Part shown: piece by piece, positions 21,263 through 32,383 of the stretch
Numbering within the stretch: the stretch's first letter is position 1
Layout: every line of letters begins with the position of its first letter
NCBI GenBank assembly: GCA_022457155.1
Contig: JAJGOT010000135.1
Coordinates: forward strand, 775,001-839,000
Direction of reading: 5' to 3'
Source of the DNA: Cladopsammia gracilis
Lineage: Eukaryota > Cnidaria > Anthozoa > Scleractinia > Dendrophylliidae
DNA length: 64,000 bases
Program-made: the position numbers and the translations under genes
Notes under the pieces: generated by a model
Database searches by the model: none
What the model saw: the letters and a program-made list of their open reading frames with translations, nothing else
What the model was told of the DNA's origin: nothing

Positions 21263-23073
21263 GGGTGTTACTAAAACGCGGATTGCAGACCGTGGAACCT
21301 GCGGAACCTCCGGAACCTGCGGAACCTGCGGAACCTATATTTTTTGGTCAAACAAGTAATAAAATAAAAAAAAATTAATAAAATTAAAAATCCAAAAACC
21401 TTAACACTGTTCGAAATTTCGTTTTCGGGTCTAAAGAACGGTTGTAACGCTTAAAGAGTAACGGCGTAACGGGTAACGGCGTATCGGCGTAACGAGATTT
21501 TTTTTTATTTTTCATTTTTATATTTTATCTTTCATTTTTTTCTCATTTCATTTTGAACCCGTGAATACGCGAAGCGTAATGAACGGGTTATTGGAGACGA
21601 TGGCAAATTCACTCACTCACTTGCTCACTCGCTCGCTCAATCCATCACTTGACCTCTGTAAACTTCCTTCATAATTCCACTGACCAGTGCGTAAGACTTT
21701 CGTGGGAAAGGAATAGTTGATCGCCGAAAAAGGGAACAATTTGAAAGCCCTGCTCTGATGTTTTGTATTTGGTGTCCTTTAATGGAACATTAAAACCGAT
21801 CTGCAGACTTTAAAAAAAGGACACGCAATTCTACCGCATATCTATATTTAAGTGATAAAATTTTCCCATTGGAATTGCGAGTTACTTTGTAGCTCAGTGG
21901 CATGATTCATGGATCTGTACGCGGAAGGCCCAGAGTTCGAATCTCTTTCGAGACCCACATTTCCTTTTTTTTTTCCTTTTTTTTTCGGACTGGACATTAA
22001 AAAGGTGATGTACTGTTTTTTTTTTTGCTTCTTTTTTTTGCTTTCGTCAAAAGTCCTTGCATTCGCAATATTGCGTTACACTTTTGAAAGCATTTCTTAA
22101 TCACGGGTTGGCTCACAGGAGCCTGTGATTTGATTTCATTTATGGAATAAACAGAAGTGATCAAGGATTTAATTAGAGCGAAAACTAAATCGTATTTGTC
22201 GCGATTTGTTTCTTTTTTTGCGCCTTTTGGCGGGCGCCATTTGTAAAGAGTAAAATTTGCATATAAAGCCGACCATGGATGTGCTCGTACGTAACGTAGA
22301 TTTATAATAGTGTATAATTCTCGCAAGAGGTTTTTCGTTTAATTCTCATTTTGCCCAGTCTTTAAGCGATGACATATTTTGTCAAGTTGACGCTAAAGAG
22401 ATCACAAGTTAGCCTGCGTAGCTTAAAGACTGGGTAAAATGAGAATTACGAGCACATCCATGGTCTGCTTTATATACAAATTACCAAATAGCGCCCGCCA
22501 AATAGCGCAAAAAAAAGAAACAAATCGCGCCAAATATCATTTTTTTTTCGCCCTAATTCCTCGCGAAGCGAGGGCCGAAGGCCTGAGCGTAGCGAGGTTA
22601 ATAAATTTGTCGTGCCTCGGGAGCTAAGCCGCGCGAATTCGAGCGAAAAATATATTTATATTTAACTATTATAGCGCGAAAGCGAGCGTGATATCGCCTA
22701 AATCTTAGCCGACGAGCGAGTGAGCAAGTGAGTGAGTGAATTCGCCATCGTCTCCAATAACCAGTTCATTACGCTTCGCGTATTCACGGGTTCAAAATGA
22801 AATGAGAAAAAAAAATGAAAAATAAAATATAAAAATGAAAAATAAAAAAAATATCTCGTTACGCCGATACGCCGTTACCCGTTACGCCGTTACTCTTTAA
22901 GCGTTACAACCGTTCTTTAGACCCGAAAACGAAATTTCGAACGGTGTTAAGGTTTTTTAATTTTATTAATTTTTTTTTATTTTATTACTTGTTTGACCAA
23001 AAAAATATAGGTTCCGCAGGTTCCGGAGGTTCCGCAGGTTCCACGGTCTGCAATCCGCGTTTTAGTAACACCC
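21263..23073. mobile_element. Mutator-like (MULE) non-autonomous element
   Basis: The element is 1811 bp with terminal inverted repeats of about 390 bp, starting GGGTGTTACTAAAACGCGGA and ending with its exact inverse. A perfect 9-bp duplication, tatatgttt, flanks it (21254-21262, 23074-23082). Long TIRs with 9-bp duplications are the mark of Mutator-like elements. The TIRs hold short tandems (GGAACCTGC; GTAACGGC). A second, inner inverted repeat (about 22200-22580) contains TCATTTTGCCCAGTCTTTAA and its inverse around 22345 and 22425. No transposase frame is present. Confidence 0.85.
21885..21958 (+). repeat. tRNA-like sequence inside the MULE
   Basis: TAGCTCAGTGGCATGA resembles an A box and AGAGTTCGAATCTCT a B box with T stem, spaced as in a tRNA. 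The anticodon stem does not pair well, so I read it as a tRNA-derived SINE head or tRNA pseudogene, not a working tRNA gene. Confidence 0.45.
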
Positions 23074-23483
23074 TATATGTTTACCTATTCAGCGGGATAC
23101 CCGCGATCTCGAATGAATAATGGTAATTCGCCAAAGTCAATTAACATTGTATTAGTATACACTCTCGCGACCATGCGCGTGGGAAAACACTTTCAGTGAA
23201 CCATAACTTTGCAACCGTTAAACCAAAAACACTCCAACTTTGCAAGATGATACACTTAGCAGCACTTGTTTAGGTGACATCATTGATTTCTCTGAAAACT
23301 TGGCCAAACGAAAAATTGCCTGACGGCCATATTTGCATTCATATTTCGTTACTGCCATGCATCAAAACCTGACTTAAATGATCCTTTCTTGAACAAGTAA
23401 AATACTTTGCCATAATGCTAAAAAAATATTTCAAAGAACTATATGAAACTAGCCTTGAAACTGAGCTGTCTAACTTCTTCACT

Positions 23484-23485
<2 letters not shown>

Positions 23486-23556
<71 letters not shown>
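23486..23556. repeat. (AT)n microsatellite
   Basis: 71 bp of uninterrupted AT dinucleotide. It makes IYIYIY open frames on both strands, which are not genes. Confidence 0.95.
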
Positions 23557-23561
<5 letters not shown>

Positions 23562-23970
23562 AAAGTGAGCTGGCCCATTTCGCGAAGCCCTTGTATTTTC
23601 CTCCAACTTTCTTGACGATTTGAGCACCACGATGGAGCCTGAAAATATCTTTCCGTATAACGGCAACCAAATCCGTGATTCTGATTGGTCGGTTGCGACT
23701 TATAATAAACCCCAGCTTAGTTATATAGGGAGAAGTTACCCGCTTTTTCGTGATAACTTGGACGCTTCTAATGATAGTCAGAACCTTTGATGAGTTCATT
23801 TATCAAATTGGAATGACGTTTTCTCTGCTTTTCACTAACGAATTCTCCTGTTGATTCCAGCGTATGATTTCTCAGTAAGTAATTTTCTGTGGGACCTTTC
23901 ATGGAACAGAAGTCCAATCCTTCTCGAACAGATTCGGCCACACGCCAAAATGAGGAAGGTAGTGTCATGA

Positions 23971-24137
23971 GGTCAAAGATTTTTTTCTTTCCCTCGTGTG
24001 GTCCCTCATTTCCTTACTAGGGCTAACGCGCAGTACAGGGAAATTAATGGGTTGACTTTAGCACTATAATTTACATACAGAGTTAATTCTCTGATTCCTT
24101 GTTTGTATCACCAGTGCTACGTGGCTCAACATTTATT
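23971..24137 (+). repeat. SINE body without tRNA head
   Basis: GGTCAAAGATTTTTT to GTGGCTCAACATTTATTT is almost identical to 24270-24437 but lacks the tRNA-related head. It is either a 5'-truncated copy or half of a tandem duplication. Confidence 0.65.
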
Positions 24138-24201
24138 TGTACCCTTCACATTCTCATTGCCACGAATTACCACCTTATTACCCACGATCTGCGCCCGTAC
24201 G

Positions 24202-24440
24202 GCCTCGTGGCTCAAGCGGTAGAGCGACGGAAGATCTAATCCGGAGGTCGTGGGTTCGAATCCAACCGAGGTCAAAGATTTTTCTCTTTCCCTCGTGTGG
24301 TCCCTCATTTCCTTACTAGGGCTAACGCTCAGTACAGGGAAATTTATGGGTTGACTTTAGCACTATAATTTACATACAGAGTTAATTCTCTGATTCCTTG
24401 TTTGTATCACCAGTGCTACGTGGCTCAACATTTATTTTTT
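24202..24440 (+). repeat. tRNA-derived SINE
   Basis: The head reads GCCTCGTGGCTCAAGCGGTA, with a pairing D arm (GCTC...GAGC), and has a B box GGGTTCGAATCC; acceptor-like ends (GCCTCG / CGAGGT) pair. The anticodon loop is non-standard, so it is not a functional tRNA. The body with CCTCGTGTGGTCCCTCATTT repeats the preceding 23971-24137. A degraded relative lies at 38213-38500. Confidence 0.65.
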
Positions 24441-24485
24441 TCATGAGAATAAAGTTTAGCTCTGGAGTTTCTTCTTCCCCCTTTT

Positions 24486-24741
24486 CAGTGGCGGATCCAG
24501 ACTCTATCGTAAGGAGAGGGGGGGGGGGGGGGGGGGGGGAGGGTGGGCGAATGAAGAAGGGGGAAGGGACAGACTGAATAACGGGGTGGAGTTAAAATGT
24601 TAGAGACTGAAGGGTCAAAAATTTTATTCAGTCTCTAACATTTTCAACTCCCCCGCCCGTTATTCACTCCGTACCCCCGTATTCACTTATGTTTTTTTGC
24701 ACGATAAGGGGGGAGTGCTGCCACCCCCAGATCTGCCACTG
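24486..24741. mobile_element. hAT-like MITE
   Basis: The ends CAGTGGCGGATCCAGA and TCTGCCACTG are inverted, as in hAT elements. Inside, ACTGAATAACGGGGTGGAGT to GTTAGAGACTGAA (24571-24619) is inverted at 24636-24670. A 20-G tract follows the left TIR. I could not find an 8-bp target duplication. Confidence 0.55.
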
Positions 24742-25944
24742 TCTTTGCTTGACGACAGGCTATGCGATCTCGTCGCTGACTGCAGTGTAGCAATTTCTGT
24801 TCCAAGCGTCACGGTCAGTGACGTGCTCCTCCCATTCTGGCTTTATGTGGCACGCACGTAGTGTTTTTAAGCCGACCGCCGTGTAAGCGAAAGACGTAAC
24901 CCCATCACTTTTGATGATTTTCATGTGGTACAAGCGCAATCATAAGGATTAACATTGATCATAGCAATAATGTCTAAATGAAAGCGACTTCGACTCAAAC
25001 AATAGCAACAAACTCAAAACAAAAAGGCTCAAAACTTTCGTTTCCTTGCGTTTGCGTCAAATTAATTTTCACTAGACGCGAATCTCTTTCTTGCGCTTGT
25101 AACGGCTTACACTTGTACTTGCGTCACAAGTGATAATCATGCTTTACAAATGAAACCGCTTCTGTCACGTAAAACGATCTGCCTTAGCATGCTTGTCAAT
25201 GATACAAGCCCGCAATTATCTGACTTCGTATAAAACGACACAGAAGCTTCAAGATGAAAACACTTTGTAATGCTTTGTAATGTTTGTTTTTAATGACCTT
25301 ATAAACCGACTTTTAGTAAGTTGGGATGTAATCAATTCGATTCCTCTGATGGGCAAATTAACTACCAGCACTAAGACAATACTACATTTACATTTCGACT
25401 TTAAAATTTCTGGCAAAAGAACAAAACGATTGTGTCTTTCTATAGTAAAGTCGTTGATGGTAGAAGCATTCTTAAAACACCAGTTGCGGGATGAAAAACT
25501 CTTCTACAGAAATACAGTCGAAAGAAAATTCCGCAGAAAAAATTCTAAATGCCAGGGGCGCAGGTGGTTGCCTATTGGAGAGGTGTCGTATAAGAGATGT
25601 CTCTCCAGGCAGGGAGCACTCCCATCTAAAAATGACAGGGATATGCTCATCGTATCTTTTAGGGGTTAAAATTGAGGTTTCGGTTTCTCTTAGGGCCTTG
25701 TTTTCAGTGTTAAAATGTTTCCAGTTGTAGCTGTTATGCTTCATTTTGGGGAAAATTAAGAAAAGATAGATATATTTTAACCCTTTACTGACAAATTCTT
25801 CTTTCTTGTCCCCATACATTTATCATTTTAATTTAGCAGTAGTGGGGAGAAGTTGATAAAATAACAAGACATAGTTTAACCTAATGAAGCATTGATACAA
25901 CAAGAAGATATTATTAAATTAGATGCTGATCACTATTGGGACTT
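24742..25944. other. Intergenic, no gene seen
   Basis: Mostly unique-looking AT-rich sequence. A 129-codon plus-strand frame (25280-25669) runs into a repeat-like stretch near 25555 and has no recognisable domain; I do not call it. Confidence 0.45.
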
Positions 25945-26228
25945 AGAGCAGTTTTCAATTGAGTGTCGAAAGTAATTACACAATTTCTTTGGTTTTGCAT
26001 TGCTACGCTTGTGATTGGCTAACAAATCTCGCGCCACTTTCTCGACCAATCAGAAGTAAAACCAAAACCAATCGTGACTTGCTCGCACACGTTTTTTCCG
26101 CGCTTGGCGTCGCCGACATGTAATTGCTTCGAGTTCTGATTGGTTCATTGGATTGTTTACGACTGCTGTGATTGGTCAGAGTAATTAATTTGGTTTTGGT
26201 TTCACGACACTCAATTGAAAACTACTCT
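25945..26228 (+). mobile_element. MITE, copy A
   Basis: Ends are AGAGCAGTTTTCAATTGAGT and its inverse CTCAATTGAAAACTACTCT. The body has TTTGGTTTTGCATT, GATTGGCT, TCGCGCCACTTTCTC and CCAATCAGAAGTAAAACCAA. A second copy lies inverted at 26716-26951. Confidence 0.75.
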
Positions 26229-26715
26229 ATCAGTGCCAATGAACACTGTCAAATGCCTATTAATGTTTTTATTTCGTTCTCCCCTTTCCGGCTGACGGGT
26301 AAAATTAAGTAAGGGCCGTGCCCTTGTTATGACATTCTGGTACCTTTTTTAAAAAGGGGTTCTTATCAAAATTCTGACAAGCATTCTCGTCACCTTTATA
26401 TGGGAGTCACTTCTGGAATGTCTCCACTATATGACTAATTTGACCGAAAAGAAATAAATGTTAGAATGGATAAGTGAGAGATATTGAATCACTTACGGGA
26501 GCTCAGTGGTCGTAGAGGTTGACTACACAAAGTTCAGTAGATTGTTTTTTACGTTATTAACAGTTTTTTTTAGTAATTTTTAAAAATGCTTAATGAATAT
26601 TGACTATTTGTCGACCATCTTGCAAATGTTTATGACAAATTCACCATCACTGAAATTTTCAATTATGTTGACTGAATAGTGAGAATAGCAATCATTACAA
26701 TAGCAAACCGATACC

Positions 26716-26951
26716 GCGGTTTTCAATTGAGCCACTCTGGCTAATCACAACAGAAACAGACACAGACAATTCAAAGAACCAATCAAAACTCGGACCGCGG
26801 GAAAACTAGTACAGACAAGCCACGATTGGTTTTGGTTTTACTTCTGATTGGCTGAGAAAGTGGCGCGAGATTTTTTTAGCCAATCACAAAGTGTAGTAAT
26901 GCAAAACCAAAGCGATCACAAAATTACTTTCGACATTCAAATGAAACCGCT
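26716..26951 (-). mobile_element. MITE, copy B (inverted)
   Basis: The reverse complement reads like 25945-26228: AGCGGTTT, then TGTCGAAAGTAATTTTG, GGTTTTGCATTACT, TCGCGCCACTTTCTC and AACCAATCGTGGCTTG. It lies 190 bp past the polycystin stop codon, so transcripts may run into it. Confidence 0.75.
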
Positions 26952-27143
26952 TTTTATGGAGGGTAATTATACTTGATAAGTTCAATGTCTACGCGCGTAC
27001 ATGTACAAAAACCAATTGACTGTTGACTGTCGATGGATAACATCCTATTAATAGTCCAGAGTCATGATTCCTTGTATATTAATTACTTTGTCCCTATCAC
27101 GGGTTCGCGACAAATCTGTTTCATACAAAACATTTTATATCTG

Positions 27144-28981
27144 CTAAACCCAGCCCACGCTCTCGTCACTGTTCTCAGACGCTGTGTCCTGTTCTTTATG
27201 GGTACGCCATTTCTTCTTTGAATCCCGGAAGGTTCTGTGATCTCTTTGCCAAATGTCTTCAAGGTAACTTCCATTGGCAGAAAAATAAGACGACCGCGTG
27301 TGACAAGTTAATCTGTCGTCGTCGTCGTCAAACCATATTTTGAAGTCATGCGGAGATGGCTGGTGACGCAGTGATCTTTTGCTAGTGATGGATTTGAGAG
27401 ATGTCATTGATTGTCGCAACTCCTTGCCAATCTGCACAATGGTCTCTTTAAGGTCAACAAGCGACGTTCTCTCCACTTTGTCCACGCTACTCAAGGATGT
27501 AAACTTCAATAAAGGATGTGTTTCTTTTTGCTCATCATCGTCATTGCTGTCGTTACCTTCTAAGGAGTAGAAGGAGTCGAAGGAGTCAAAGGAGTCGAAG
27601 GAAGCCAGTTTCGCTTTTTCGCTTTCGCTTGAAACCTCACTCAAAGAGTCATTTTCGTTACCATGTGGTTTGTCCTTCTGAAAAAATCTTTTAAAGCTAT
27701 ATAATGTATGTTCTATAAGTTTAAAAGCTTCATCTTTATACCCATTGATCTTTTGCTTTGTATAGTCCTTCATGAATTCTCCCAGTTCGGCATCAGCAAA
27801 AGCTTCTCCGGGGTCAACATTCTTAACTTCGTTATAACAGTCATTCAAGATAGCGAGGAACATGTTCAAAAGAACCATAGCCATGGATGACAGATAACCA
27901 AATAGAAACGCCGGAGCTATGTACTTGCTTATTGACTGCAATTCGTGGAAATGCATCTCACCTCCAAACAGCAGAAGCAACATGGCTCGTAGACAGCTAT
28001 AGAACGAGCTATAAGCACTGACATCCGACGAAAACACAAGAAAACCAACTTGTGTAAACGCGAGCATAATTATAAGAAAAACAATCATGAAGGAAAAAAC
28101 TTTCGTTGCCGCTCTCTCCAATGTGCCCAGTACCTGACAAACATGGCGATTGAACTTGATGAGTCGCAAAAACTTTATCGTGATAATAAAAATTACGAAG
28201 GAGAGTAGGTAGGTCTCTACATCGGACAGAGACTCGATGTCGTCGGTGCTCGAGGTCTTGAAGGGATTTTCCTGAACATTTTTTACAAACTGGCTCGTTC
28301 GTGATTCCTTCAAGAAGAAGAAGACTAGAGAGCAAATGGTGCTGGTAATCTGGAGAAGCTCCAACCAGTTCCACAATGACTTGAAGTACGAGCATTTCTC
28401 CCGACGGAGCTTTCCAACCTCGGCAAACATAAACACGATGATAATTATCATAAGAAGGAGTTGGCAAATCTGAAATAACTTTCTAGAGGTTGGATCTGGT
28501 GAGGCGTAGAGTGAGAGGGTCTTGATCGACACTATTGCATGCGATCCACCAGTGGGAGATCGCTCAAACAGAAGTTTGATTGCAGAAAAGAGTGAGCTTG
28601 ACGGCTCAAAAATGGTGAATTCAATGAAAACCGCGACTGTTCGGTCATCTATCCATTCGTCGTTTTCTAGCACCTTGATGACATTCAGCGCTGAACGGGA
28701 ATTGTATCCAAAATCCGCAATGTACCCTCCACCTACAAACGTAGCCATGACACCCTTAAACGGTCTAAGATGGAGTTTGTCTGCTCTCCGGTATCTCCAA
28801 GGCTTGGGACACTCACGTTCGAGTTCAAAGTCGGAGTAAAACGCGGTGGCATTTTGGACAGAGTCCCACCCTGGTCTGTTGTATGGAGACAGGTTTTCCA
28901 CCTCAGCTGTGTAAAACGGAAGGCATCTGGAAAATCGACTTGCGAGAGCGGGTGCATTCGCCGTAATTGAGCAGTTCTTCT
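27144..28981 (-). CDS. Polycystin exon: PKD channel module and C-terminus
   Basis: The terminal exon (612 codons) starts after CATCAACAG and ends at a stop at 27144-27146. It contains the second half of the polycystin extracellular domain (FVGGGYIADFGYN; VFIEFTIFEPSSSLFSAIKL), five helices starting at FQICQLLLMIIIIVFMFAEV, and a pore loop AMLLLLFGGEMHFHEL between the last two (VFSFMIVFLIIMLAFTQVGF and MAMVLLNMFLAILNDCYNEV). The tail has a repeated FDS motif, an aspartate run (FDDDDDR) and ends SVGWV. The pore lacks the LGD filter of TRPP2, as other polycystin-1 proteins do. Confidence 0.93.
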
Positions 28982-31900
28982 CTGTTGATGAATAATAACA
29001 TGAAATAGAAGTTAAGGCATAAACAGACCAGCTACTTTAGCCCTTTACCCCATTTCCCTTTATTGCTGTGAATGAGATCCTAACGAGTGATTAGTGAAAA
29101 AAACTATTGGGCAGTTCGTTGCCGTGGTGTAGTTTTTGTGTTACGTTACTTACTTATTACTTTTCAGTATGTGAACGCAATTCTATATATCACTATCTTT
29201 TCGTTTGTAGCGTGATAGTATAATTTCTGTCTAGTGTTGAAAACGCTATAAAAAAACATTTTTTTTATAGTTTTCAGCACTGCAGACTGACTTGAGTGCT
29301 ACGTAGCAGACCTTTTCTGAACCATGTTTATCACGCCTAGACACTCAAGGTAAATACAGGTAGATAGGTAAATACAGTTACTGAAAGGTAAATACAGTTA
29401 CTGAATAACTTCCAGTGTCTACTAACCTGTTTTAACTCTTAACTGGCGCATTCTTGGCATACCGACTAAGAACGCTGCTCGATTACTGAGAAACCCCTCC
29501 TCGTATTCAAAGGGTTGGCCGTTGTACCAGTCAACATCGTACAGTCTGGGTACTAGAACATTCTTTGACCATTTCCAGAACGAAGGAATATTTTTCACCT
29601 AAAAGGTAAAAGAATGCATTTAAAAAATCAACAGAGATTATAGGAAGAAAGAAAATCCATTTTTTTGCAGAACAACGATCTGAAACAGCGAGTAATAATT
29701 GGATAACGGAGTTAATTGAGAGGTTGTGAGGCAACTGCATAAATAAACTAAGGGATTCAACTGCTGCCTTTTTAATGAAACTAAACCCTATTAACCACAT
29801 AGGCAATCACTCCGAACTTGTGTGACGTGCAATATGCCTCACCTTGGCTCAAATTCGAACGTAATTAGCATTTCAACCCGCAACAATTGTAATATGTGTC
29901 TAAGCATTTCTGCACCATAGTGGCTTGGCGAAAATAATAATAAAGTATTTAACTCCTGCCTTACGGCCGTTAACTTAAAAAAAGTGTTTAATTCCTGCCT
30001 TACGGCTTTTTAGTTTAGTGTATTTCACAAATTAACAAGGCACTAAAATCAAGTACCTGGTAATAAGATCAGCGCATGTAAACCTTACCTTGTTAAATGA
30101 TTCAAACAAGTCTTCCATGGATTTGGTGACCATATATCTTTCCACGCCTCTGTTGCTGTAGGAGACCTTCGTCACAAGAAGGATAAATATGCCAAAAAGT
30201 ACGAACTCCACCACCTGACGACCCACTTGAGCGAGACTGCTCCTGAACTTGCGCGCTCTCTCGCGTTCTTGCTCATCGGGAAGAAGGACATCGCCCGCTT
30301 TGCCCCCTGATACCGAATCACCCAAGACTTTTTCCTGCTCGGGCGGTTTTTTGATTAATATAGACAAGATTGAGGCCACTGCGAGGACTTTTAAGGGTTG
30401 CATGACAATCGCGTCTTGAAAGAATGAAATCATTACAGAGACAAGCCATTCGTTCGAGGTCTCCGCTCCCCACATCAGACTGTAAAACACAACAAATGCA
30501 GCCGAAGCTAATGTGGCCATAGTGCAGATAAACCAAGCGACAAATACAAACCAATGTGGCAAGCATCCCTTACTCTTACTCTCTCCTTCTTCCGGTTCTT
30601 CGCGTGGTTTCAAACCTCTGAAGATGGAAACAACTAACACGTTGACGGGAATCGCGACTATGCTACTCTGGATTCCAATTTTGATCTGTGTCAGACTAAT
30701 TTTTAACGGTCCTATCTGCACTGCGTCGCCGGGCGGGGTCCCGAAGTTGTAAAACATGGCATTTGTCACCATGGCTGCAAACAGGATTGAGATACAACAT
30801 GCCAGTCGTTGTGCTCGCGTGAAAGGAATATGTGGTGGTCTGGTGAAGAGGGACAACCAAAGGTGGCGATCTCCAAGACTGGTTGCTGTTCTGGAGTAGA
30901 ACAAGTTCTTGAATCCTGCCAGGTCCTTCTTGCCAGCGACAAGAAGCTCGAGTTCTATGCTTCCGTCTTCTTTTTCTACTGCGATCCACCTTGAAGGAAA
31001 GAAAAGGGGGACAGCGTTGTCAATCTGGAGAGCTTTACGGTACTGTCGAAAAGAACTTGAGACATCAACAAACTAAAGCCAAAAATAATGAACCAATAAT
31101 GAAACTACAGTCAAACACCGCTTCAAAGACAACAACAACAACAACAACAACAACTTGTTATTGCGAACAGTTTTCTGAGTCCTAGCGGAATAAAAATCCA
31201 CACATTCTCTCTTAAATTATCCGTTTAGAACCGTGGTTTAACTGAAGCGTCTTAGTTACGGATGGCAGTGAAGGAAATTAATGGTTGCACCTTGGCAATG
31301 TTTAATGTTAACGTTTTAAAACTAGTTTTGCCGTTGTGCCTTGATAAAATAGCTTTAAAGGCCCAGTATCACCCAAAATACATTGCGCGCCCAATGCCTC
31401 GACGATTGAATTAAACGTAGTCGAATATTCCCGAAAGAGCCAATCACGAGCGAGCTCGTCATTTGAAAACAAAAACAAACGACCGCAAAGCCGAATGGGT
31501 GATACAGGGCTTTAATTGTTATCACTTGATAATTTACTTAGCATCCTCCTTCTCATGTTAGCGTTTTAGCACAATTTTGACCCCTTCCACCGTCCCCCTC
31601 CCCTAACCTGAAAATATCAGCAAGAAACTCCATGACAGAGCCCACTAAAGAAACTATTAGCTACCTGTTAGCAACAAAATTCGTCTTTTCTTCTGTAGCA
31701 AGATCAATGATCACCACTTGCATCAGAAACCAAGACGGGCTTCTTCCACTGTTATCATGCCAAATGTGGATCTTCTCTATAGAGCCAAGTGACTCTTGTA
31801 GGCACAGAGTAAAATTGTTGATACTTCCTCGAGAAAAGAAGATTTTTTCAAGCTGAGGATCCGTTAGAGACACTCTACCCGAACTGCTTTCACTTCCATA

Positions 31901-32095
31901 TATGGCTATACCCACATTCGCAGACGTCCCATTGAGTCGCCACATTCCGGTTTGAATCGAAATGTGATACTTGTTGTCTCCTTCGTTCTCGTTGAGATTA
32001 ACGTTCGCCACAACCTAATAAAAATGTAAAAGGTTAAAATGATGAATAAGTGATAGAAGCCTTTATATAGCGCTTGTATAAGTGACAGACACGCT

Positions 32096-32137
<42 letters not shown>

Positions 32138-32347
32138 GTAATAAGTAGTCACTGGCATCCCTGGCAACATCAACCTCTGCGAAATTCAGAAACCGCACTA
32201 CTTGGGACAGCCAACATCCTGCGCAAGACCCTTTCCCTGCAATGCTGAGTAGTGTGGCCTCCACACACCGCCTCATGGGTGCCCTAGCTATAGGTCCATG
32301 GTTTGGACCCTGCCCCCATGGAAAACACATAATTATATAGAGAACAC

Positions 32348-32383
<36 letters not shown>

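Larger units (their letters stand above)
20660..23205. repeat. Dispersed repeat, short copy split by a MULE-like element
   Basis: Sequence at 20670-21253 matches 9495-9840 in order of motifs, and 23074-23205 matches 10982-11110. The middle section of the long copy is missing, and the Mutator-like element sits between. Removing that element and one target duplication leaves a continuous ACTATATATGTTTACCTATT. Confidence 0.6.

Noticed and set aside
23339..23799. Open frames rich in IY repeats
   Set aside because: Produced by the AT microsatellite in every frame.
24202..24275. tRNA gene
   Set aside because: A and B boxes are present but the anticodon loop has eight bases, the T stem is weak, and the sequence continues into a SINE body repeated nearby.
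25280..25669. 129-codon plus-strand frame
   Set aside because: Runs from AT-rich sequence into a repeat-like stretch; composition random, no domain.
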